64,000 nt of DNA from Nostoc sp. FACHB-892 (GTDB lineage: Bacteria > Cyanobacteriota > Cyanobacteriia > Cyanobacteriales > Nostocaceae): contig NZ_JACJTR010000001.1 of assembly GCF_014698795.1 (NCBI RefSeq), positions 62,001-126,000 of the forward strand. Direction: 5' to 3'. Below the pieces are notes generated by a model that worked only from the letters and a program-made list of their open reading frames with translations, was not told the origin of the DNA and did not search any database. A program made the translations under genes and the position numbers. Shown piece by piece: positions 26,938 through 32,041 of the stretch (position 1 is its first letter; each line of letters begins with the position of its first letter).

Positions 26938-27081
26938 AGTTTCTCCTGTTTGCCTCCTAAATCTGGTTTGAAACGCGAAAGTTTCAAGTCGATTTTTCGC
27001 TCCCTTTGATAGCTTAGATGCATCCCACCCCTGAATGTTTCTGATTCTAGTTCTTTTGCTTATTCTGCCTTTACAACTTTA

Positions 27082-27109
27082 TCCGGATCGGATTACTTGG
27101 GACTAGAAC
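27082..27109 (+). promoter_or_regulatory. Promoter of NsiR1-like unit 1
   Basis: TCCGGA at 27082-27087, a 16-bp spacer, and TAGAAC at 27104-27109. TCCGGA is the -35-like motif described for differentiation-specific (DIF+) start sites in Anabaena. Confidence 0.75.
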
Positions 27110-27114
27110 ACTTA

Positions 27115-27178
27115 ATTGGTAGATGCACCTTGATCTTCAACTCCCCTAGCTGGCTAACACCCACTAGGGGTTTTTTTT
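27115..27178 (+). ncRNA. nsiR1: NsiR1-like small RNA, unit 1
   Basis: About 64 bases starting AATTGGTAGATGCACC and ending in a terminator: stem CCCCTAG (27143-27149) with CTAGGGG (27164-27170), then eight T. It is the unit nearest to hetF, with its start about 180 bases from the hetF GTG and on the opposite strand. The exact 5' end is inferred from the -10 position. The family match rests on the tandem arrangement, the promoter motif and the hetF neighbour. Confidence 0.82.
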
Positions 27179-27252
27179 ATTTTGGCAAACAACAGCAACT
27201 TATGACGCAGATATTCTCTACCAGAAAATAGTGCTTAACCCTAGAATACTTG

Positions 27253-27320
27253 ATTAGTAGATGATATGTCCCTTGATTTTTAACTCCCCTAATTCAGAGA
27301 ATATCCACTCTTGTTTTTTT
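27253..27320 (+). ncRNA. nsiR1: NsiR1-like small RNA, unit 2 (degenerate)
   Basis: Keeps the spacing (ACCAGA at 27220-27225, 16 bp, TAGAAT at 27242-27247) and a seven-T tail. The -35 motif has two changes from TCCGGA. The body reads GATGATATGTCCCTTGATTT instead of GATGCACCCTGATAAC, and the terminator stem is destroyed. It is probably inactive or weak. Confidence 0.6.
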
Positions 27321-27355
27321 GACACAAGAAAATAATCAATTTTCTCAGGAATTTA

Positions 27356-27383
27356 TCCGGAGCATGATGGTTAAATCTAGAAC
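27356..27383 (+). promoter_or_regulatory. Promoter of NsiR1-like unit 3
   Basis: TCCGGA (27356-27361), a 16-bp spacer, and TAGAAC (27378-27383), the same geometry as unit 1. Confidence 0.75.
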
Positions 27384-27388
27384 AATTA

Positions 27389-27451
27389 ATTGGTAGATGC
27401 ACCCTGATAACTAGCTCCCCTGGTTGGCTAACGCCCACTGGGGGGTTTTTT
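27389..27451 (+). ncRNA. nsiR1: NsiR1-like small RNA, unit 3
   Basis: About 63 bases with the consensus start ATTGGTAGATGCACCCTGAT. The CCCC arm (27417-27420) faces a run of six G (27440-27445), followed by six T. It is one of the well-kept units. Confidence 0.82.
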
Positions 27452-27754
27452 ATGAAGGAAGTCAGCACAAAACCTACCCATTAAAAGCTTGAAACCTATA
27501 TCTAAATAAGCCTACGCCAGTTGCTTCTCCTGTTCAAAGGCACTCTTGTTAGCAAGCTTTAAGAGTCGGGTAGCCTTTTCAGTAGTTCTATACCGTACGC
27601 ATTGCTACAGCTACGCTAAGAGTTAGCTTTTTCAAGAGTTTGGGGGATCTCTTGTGTGTAAGCCCTAAAGCAACAATCATGCTTGACTTTTGACTTTTGA
27701 CTTCCCCGTAGGGGCTGACACACCCATGATTTAAGGCAGCGCACCAGTAATTTA
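27452..27754. other. Insertion that interrupts the small-RNA array
   Basis: About 300 bases unlike the units separate units 3 and 4, where the normal spacing is about 70. It includes TACCGTACGCATTGCTAC-type dispersed repeat sequence (about 27591-27618) and three TTGACTT heptamers (27683-27703). I see no coding potential. It probably entered by repeat insertion and damaged unit 4. Confidence 0.6.
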
Positions 27755-27797
27755 ATTGGCAATCCTGTCCTGATAACTAACCCCTCTGAGGTTTTTC
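27755..27797 (+). ncRNA. nsiR1: NsiR1-like small RNA, unit 4 (remnant)
   Basis: Only the start (AATTGGCAATCC) and the core CCTGATAACTAACCCCTC with a short GAGG and T run are recognisable. No TCCGGA lies upstream. It is likely non-functional. Confidence 0.5.
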
Positions 27798-27839
27798 TGT
27801 GATAAACAAACACTAACAAATTCAATCTCTGTTAATTTA

Positions 27840-27867
27840 TCCGGTAGCTACCCATTTATTTTAGAAG
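27840..27867 (+). promoter_or_regulatory. Promoter of NsiR1-like unit 5
   Basis: TCCGGT (27840-27845, one change), a 16-bp spacer, and TAGAAG (27862-27867). Confidence 0.7.
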
Positions 27868-27872
27868 AGATT

Positions 27873-27934
27873 ATTGGTAGATGCACCCTGATAACTCACT
27901 CCCCTAGTTGGCTAAAACCCACTGGGGGTTTTTT
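27873..27934 (+). ncRNA. nsiR1: NsiR1-like small RNA, unit 5
   Basis: About 62 bases, TATTGGTAGATGCACCCTGA start, CCCC/GGGG terminator stem and six T. The sequence outside the loop is nearly identical to units 3, 6 and 7. Confidence 0.82.
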
Positions 27935-27972
27935 ATATGCGATCGCCATCAACCCTGATTCTGATGATTTTC

Positions 27973-28000
27973 TCCGGAAGATACTGGCTGCCCCTAGAAA
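27973..28000 (+). promoter_or_regulatory. Promoter of NsiR1-like unit 6
   Basis: TCCGGA (27973-27978), a 16-bp spacer, and TAGAAA (27995-28000). Confidence 0.75.
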
Positions 28001-28005
28001 AAATA

Positions 28006-28068
28006 ACTGGTAGATGCACCCTGATAACTCACTCCCCTAGTTAGGTTAACACCAACTGGGGTTTTTTT
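28006..28068 (+). ncRNA. nsiR1: NsiR1-like small RNA, unit 6
   Basis: About 63 bases. The terminator arm CCCCTAGTT pairs with AACTGGGG (one bulged T) and is followed by seven T. The loop sequence differs from its neighbours (AGGTTAACACC), while the GGTAGATGCACCCTGATAAC core is unchanged. Confidence 0.82.
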
Positions 28069-28102
28069 ATTTTAAAAAATAACTAACCTTTGTTCAAATT
28101 TG

Positions 28103-28130
28103 TCCGGAGTATGGTGTTTAACCCAAGAAC
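28103..28130 (+). promoter_or_regulatory. Promoter of NsiR1-like unit 7
   Basis: TCCGGA (28103-28108), a 16-bp spacer, and AAGAAC (28125-28130). Confidence 0.72.
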
Positions 28131-28135
28131 ATTTA

Positions 28136-28199
28136 ATTGGTAGATGCACCCTGATAACTAACTCCCCTGGTTGGCTAACACTCACTGGGGGTTTTTTTT
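28136..28199 (+). ncRNA. nsiR1: NsiR1-like small RNA, unit 7
   Basis: About 64 bases with the consensus start and core, a CCCC/GGGGG stem and eight T. It is the last unit of the array; no eighth unit follows before the thioredoxin gene. Confidence 0.82.
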
Positions 28200-28549
28200 G
28201 TCTACTAGACACATAGGGACTTGTCTTTATACATTGCCCACCCTAGAATTTGCTACCCACATAACTGGAGTGCAGCATTATTGCTGTTGCTACTGCTGGT
28301 AGACCTTGAGTATCTGTCTATCGCCAGGATACAGGATAACTTGATCACGCCATCCCTGAATCGCTTTCTTTTTATTATGAGCTAGAGATGCCACACCAAA
28401 ATGATTGCTATGATATTTAATCATATTCTTAATTTTTTTTCTACATTTTAATTATCTTGCCAGCAATCATGCTCTCAAGTTCATATCAGAAGCTCACTCG
28501 CCAACTAGATAGTATTTCTCGTTAAGAGCCTCAGCCTCCCAAAAAATCG

Positions 28550-28574
28550 CCTTCCCTGTTTCTAGCAGGGAAGG
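28550..28574 (-). terminator. Minus-strand hairpin terminator upstream of the thioredoxin gene
   Basis: A perfect 9-bp stem CCTTCCCTG/CAGGGAAGG with a 7-base loop. On the minus strand it is followed by CGATTTTTTG, so it would stop transcripts coming from the subtilase/OB-fold operon that have passed antisense through the thioredoxin gene. Confidence 0.6.
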
Positions 28575-28614
28575 AGAAAAACCTACTGGATCAGGTTTTC
28601 AAACTTCAGTTGAC

Positions 28615-29016
28615 ATGAATGACCAACTGTATGGTAATATTTCATGGCATTATGCTAAAAAACTTTGCCTAGAATCAAAGAGTCGTCAACCCATGAGTTT
28701 AGCTGTAATTAAGTTCTCTTCAGAAGAGTGCGGCATTTGCCACAAAATGTCTTTTTATGACAAAAAGGTGGCAGAAGAACTGGGTTTAGAATTTATCGAT
28801 GTAAAAATGCAGGATACGGCTGCTTACCGCAAGTATCGCAAGATTTTATTAACTCAATATCCCGATAAATCAGAAATGGGATGGCCTACTTACATCATCT
28901 GCAATTCTCCAGAGGGGGAATTTCAGATTGTGGGTGAGGTAAAAGGAGGTCATCCCAAAGGGGAGTTCAGAAGCCGTCTTCAAGAGGTTCTGAATCCCAC
29001 TGCTAATGAGAACTAA
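28615..29016 (+). CDS. Thioredoxin-family protein
   Basis: A 133-residue cytoplasmic thioredoxin-fold protein. Strand 1 LAVIKFSSEECGICHKMSF contains the redox pair Cys39-Gly-Ile-Cys42. The cis-Pro loop is GWPTYIIC, and strands EFQIVGEVKGGHPK complete the fold. The motif CGIC differs from the CGPC of classical thioredoxins, so the partner is unclear. The first 26 residues precede the fold, and an in-frame ATG at 28693 (MSLAVIKF) is an alternative start; neither has a clear ribosome binding site. The 3' end overlaps the convergent OB-fold gene by 14 bases. Confidence 0.8.
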   Translation: MNDQLYGNISWHYAKKLCLESKSRQPMSLAVIKFSSEECGICHKMSFYDKKVAEELGLEFIDVKMQDTAAYRKYRKILLTQYPDKSEMGWPTYIICNSPEGEFQIVGEVKGGHPKGEFRSRLQEVLNPTANEN

Positions 29017-29233
29017 TTACGTCAAAAGATTTAACCTCTAGGACAGGGCCAATCATGGCAGTAGTCATGATATCTTCACGCACCTGCCCTTTAACTTTTG
29101 CTTTTTGTCCGGCTTTGAGCAAGTCTTTGTCAGCCCCTCTGAGGATTTCGTAAGTAACGCCGTCTTCTGTAACTAACGCCCATGCGCCTGTACCAATATC
29201 GCGGTGTTCGATTTTACCTGTAAGTGTAATCAT
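29003..29233 (-). CDS. Small OB-fold-like protein (DUF5818-type)
   Basis: A 76-residue all-beta protein (MITLTGKIEHRDIGTGAWAL, YEILRGADKDLLKAGQKAKV, KGQVREDIMTTAMIG, VLEVKSFDV). The LTGKIE, LLKAGQKAKVKGQV and LEVKSF pattern resembles small OB-fold proteins annotated as DUF5818. The function is unknown. The ATG at 29233 was chosen; the frame upstream is the translated GGGAGTA repeat (PYSLLPTPYSPT). It lies 59 bases downstream of the subtilase gene on the same strand, so it may be co-transcribed. Its stop overlaps the convergent thioredoxin gene by 14 bases. Confidence 0.75.
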   Translation of the reverse strand: MITLTGKIEHRDIGTGAWALVTEDGVTYEILRGADKDLLKAGQKAKVKGQVREDIMTTAMIGPVLEVKSFDVISSH

Positions 29234-29235
29234 AG

Positions 29236-29272
29236 TGGGGGAGTAGGGAGTAGGGAGTAGGGAGTAGGGAGT
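29236..29272. repeat. GGGAGTA heptamer repeat
   Basis: Five tandem GGGAGTA-type copies upstream of the OB-fold gene. The same family is found inside the LpxB-like gene at 63902. Confidence 0.85.
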
Positions 29273-29292
29273 TATAAAGAATTCTTCCCCAT

Positions 29293-31143
29293 TTATGCTA
29301 TTTTTTCTTCGTTCTTCAATGCTAAACGAGCAAGTCCATAACAAACTAGGGCATTGGCGATGAGGAAGAGGCGTGCTATGTTATCACTTCCCAAACCCCA
29401 AACTGCTGGGTCGTAAAACGCACTTACTGTCAAGCACGCTGCTACACCTAAGGTTGAACCAATGGCAAACCATTTCCAACTAGGATGTCCCAGGAGCAAT
29501 GCCATTAACACAATGGGAATCAGTACGCTAGCAAACAGGGGATTCAACGCATCGGTTCCCTGGAGGGTATTGCCGAGTTCGGGAATTGAACTACCCAAAA
29601 CCCGGAAAGGCCATTGGGGAAGATCAAAAATATAGATTCCTTTGAGGAAGAATAACCCAGAACTGCCAGCGATTAACCCACTAGATAAAGACCAACTCCA
29701 AGTGAAGGGGAAGTAAACTCTTAAAAACCAAGCCAGCAGATAGGAACCAACTACCATTAAAACTTTGGGTAACAATGCTACTGCACCACCATCGATCCAA
29801 AAGCCGGGGTTAAGATAGCCGTTATCCCGTAACCATCGAAAGAAATCTGGGAAACTGATTTGTCCGCCAAAGGCTAGTTTTACTGCTGCTTCTGCATTGA
29901 GTTGCCCAGCGCCATAATAGTTCAAACCATCATCCTGGATAACTCGCGCGGACTGCTTGAGGACTTTTAAAATTTCATCTGGTTCTTTAACACCAGCAGC
30001 CTTGATTAATGCCGCAACCCCAGCAACGTGGGGAGCAGCCATGCTTGTACCCTGGAAACCCAGAAATACACCTTCGCCTTTTTCGTCGATAGTTTCTTGG
30101 AGAATCTTACCAGCTTCACTACCACCAGGAGCAGAAATATCTACTCCAGCACCAAAGTTAGAATAGGGCGCTCTTTCACCATCTGGGCCAGTTGCCGAAA
30201 CGCCGATGACGTAGGGATAGCGGGCTGGATAGCTTGCCCCATTGGCGTTTTCATTTCCTGCTGCGGCAATGATAACTACGCCTTTTCTATGGGCATACTC
30301 GATCGCTTCTTTCATCAACTTGCTTTCACCGCCACCGCCTAAGCTCATATTAATTACATCTGCGCCTTTATCAGCAGCAAATTTAATCGCTTCGGCAATA
30401 TCAGCAACAGTACCGCCACCGTATGAACTCAGTACCTTCAGCGGCATCAGACTGGCTTCGTAAGCAATTCCAGCGACCCCATATTTATTATTTGTGGCTT
30501 GGGCAATAGTTCCGGCAACGTGGGTACCGTGCCCGTTATCGTCTGTGGCTTCTTCTCGGTCGTTAACAAAATCATAGCCTTTGACGAATTTTGTCTCATA
30601 CAAGTCCCGCACCTTAGTAATACCAGTGTCAATTACTGCAACTGTGATGCCACTGCCTTTGGTTTGACTCCATGCGCCTTCAATACCGATTTTGTGCAAG
30701 TTCCACTGCTTGCTGTAATATTGGTCATTAGGGCCAATTAATGAGGGGCTTGCTTCTTCATCTTCTTGGGGTCGCAAAAATTCTCCTAACCAAGCGACTT
30801 CACCAGGTTGTGGAATCTTGCTGTAGATATAGTTTGGTTCAATAAATTCTGTAGCTTGGGCAAACTGAGATTTTTTCAGTTCTTGGAGCCGTTGACGATC
30901 GCCCTTGATAATATACACATTATCTTTTTTAGAAAACTTGTTGTCTAATTGGGGTGTAACGTTATATTGTTTGGCGATCGCTTGTAAATTCTGTTCCACC
31001 ACTGATGATGGAATATCTTCCCGAAAATCAAGCAAAATCGTCTCAAACTCTCCTTTCGCTGCCAATCCCTGGAAATTCAGGAAACCAAATATGGCAGATC
31101 CCAGCCCAATGACAAACAAGCACAATAATATAAGCTTTCTCAT
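29293..31143 (-). CDS. Membrane-anchored subtilisin-like serine protease (S8)
   Basis: A 616-residue S8 peptidase. It has an N-terminal signal or anchor helix (LILLCLFVIGLGSAIFGFL), an I9-like propeptide region (about 32-110), then the catalytic domain with Asp172 (VAVIDTGIT), His205 (NGHGTHVAGT), oxyanion Asn297 (AAAGNENA) and Ser367 (GFQGTSMAAPHVAG). The complete triad suggests activity outside the cytoplasm. Unusually, the C-terminal ~160 residues contain four to five membrane helices (VLMVVGSYLLAWFL, GLIAGSSGLFFLKGIYIF, FASVLIPIVLMALLLG, WFAIGSTLGVAACLTVSAF, ARLFLIANALVCYGLARLAL). The protease is therefore held at the membrane by both ends. The ATG start (MRKLILL) is clear. Confidence 0.92.
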   Translation of the reverse strand: MRKLILLCLFVIGLGSAIFGFLNFQGLAAKGEFETILLDFREDIPSSVVEQNLQAIAKQYNVTPQLDNKFSKKDNVYIIKGDRQRLQELKKSQFAQATEFIEPNYIYSKIPQPGEVAWLGEFLRPQEDEEASPSLIGPNDQYYSKQWNLHKIGIEGAWSQTKGSGITVAVIDTGITKVRDLYETKFVKGYDFVNDREEATDDNGHGTHVAGTIAQATNNKYGVAGIAYEASLMPLKVLSSYGGGTVADIAEAIKFAADKGADVINMSLGGGGESKLMKEAIEYAHRKGVVIIAAAGNENANGASYPARYPYVIGVSATGPDGERAPYSNFGAGVDISAPGGSEAGKILQETIDEKGEGVFLGFQGTSMAAPHVAGVAALIKAAGVKEPDEILKVLKQSARVIQDDGLNYYGAGQLNAEAAVKLAFGGQISFPDFFRWLRDNGYLNPGFWIDGGAVALLPKVLMVVGSYLLAWFLRVYFPFTWSWSLSSGLIAGSSGLFFLKGIYIFDLPQWPFRVLGSSIPELGNTLQGTDALNPLFASVLIPIVLMALLLGHPSWKWFAIGSTLGVAACLTVSAFYDPAVWGLGSDNIARLFLIANALVCYGLARLALKNEEKIA

Positions 31144-31256
31144 ATTAACTCATCACCGCTTCTTGCCAGTTTGCTCACTACCATAACTTATCTCCATCCT
31201 TTAGTGGTGGATTTGGCACTTTTAGTTACAAGTTTCACTCAGGACTTTTTTAAACG

Positions 31257-31691
31257 ATGGAACGTGGTCTTTTGTGGTTGCCCCTATTAGTAATGTTTTT
31301 CTGGTTGGCTTGGCAAGGCTCGAAGGAGTATCAAAAAGTTGAAGCCTATCGCGCTTGGGCAGAGCAATTTGAACGGGCTAAGTACGATATTTATGCTGTA
31401 TTAGGTCAAAAAGGCAACAATCTAACTTGGGGAAAACCAACGCCTAAAGGGCCTGTTAAACTAGAAACATTTTCTTTACTTGATGTCAGAGAAATATATC
31501 TTTTAGTAGATGACAAAAAAGTAGAGTTAGAAAATCTACCGGAGAAAGGCCGTTCTATAGAGTTGGAATTTTTATTTTCCGAATCTACTGGTTCAGTGCG
31601 AGTTCCGTTTACAGAAATACCTTTGGCAGCAGAATGGGGAAAGTTTTTGCAGGGAGCGTTAGAAAGTGTGCGATCGCAAGGGAATCAGTAG
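31257..31691 (+). CDS. Hypothetical single-pass membrane protein
   Basis: A 144-residue protein with one N-terminal helix (LLWLPLLVMFFWLAWQG) and a soluble domain of about 115 residues rich in strands and charged turns (YDIYAVLGQKGNNLTWGKPT, LLDVREIYLLVDDKKVELEN, IELEFLFSESTGSVRVPFTE). I recognise no family. It is divergent from the membrane subtilase, with a 113-base gap. Length and codon use look genuine. Confidence 0.72.
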   Translation: MERGLLWLPLLVMFFWLAWQGSKEYQKVEAYRAWAEQFERAKYDIYAVLGQKGNNLTWGKPTPKGPVKLETFSLLDVREIYLLVDDKKVELENLPEKGRSIELEFLFSESTGSVRVPFTEIPLAAEWGKFLQGALESVRSQGNQ

Positions 31692-32041
31692 TTGTATCAA
31701 AAATTTAAGTAATCTTCATTTGAGAATACTGATAAGTCAAAGATGTAATCCGCACATTAGCTGTACTATGGTCGAACCAGTTAAAGGCAGTTAAAGTATT
31801 AATAACAGCATCGGATGGCGGAGTTAAGCAACAGTAACGGTAAAGTACATTTTTTGGTGTTGCAAAATATTCTCGTTTGTTGTGCCTTTACCAGACTAAT
31901 GGCAGGTTTTGAACACAAGCCTTAACAAAAATAAGGTGTAGGAAACCGCACCAAAGAATTTAGTTGCTCAATACTAAATGTTCTTTGTTTAGTTATTTCC
32001 CTACACCTGCTCTGCAGAAACTTGATTTTCAAAAGACACAA
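31692..32041. other. Intergenic region with a long hairpin
   Basis: 350 bases between convergent genes. No ORF or RNA gene is recognisable apart from the long imperfect hairpin at 31934-32008. Confidence 0.6.
31934..32008. terminator. Long two-part hairpin between convergent genes
   Basis: Outer arms AGGTGTAGG (31934-31942) and CCTACACCT (32000-32008). Inner arms AAAGAATTTAGT (31953-31964) and ACTAAATGTTCTTT (31973-31986). The location between the 31257 gene and the RTX gene suggests a bidirectional terminator or an inserted palindromic element. Confidence 0.6.

Larger units (their letters stand above)
26938..28614. other. Large hetF-upstream region with tandem NsiR1-like array
   Basis: A 1.68-kb gap without protein genes. 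From 27082 to 28199 it carries seven plus-strand small-RNA units, each with its own promoter-like and terminator-like elements, listed separately. The hetF promoter must lie here on the minus strand, so a hetF leader longer than about 180 bases would be antisense to the first unit. Bases 28200-28549 have no feature I can name. Confidence 0.85.

Noticed and set aside
24965-26960. Several frames overlapping hetF on both strands
   Set aside because: HetF is full length with clear catalytic residues; these are shadows.
27005-27040. Possible eighth NsiR1-like unit before unit 1
   Set aside because: TTAGATGCATCCC-ACCCC has slight similarity to the core, but it lacks the promoter motif, the hairpin and the T run.
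27616-27825. Minus-strand open frame inside the small-RNA array
   Set aside because: It crosses the inserted repeats and unit 4 and shows no protein-like composition.
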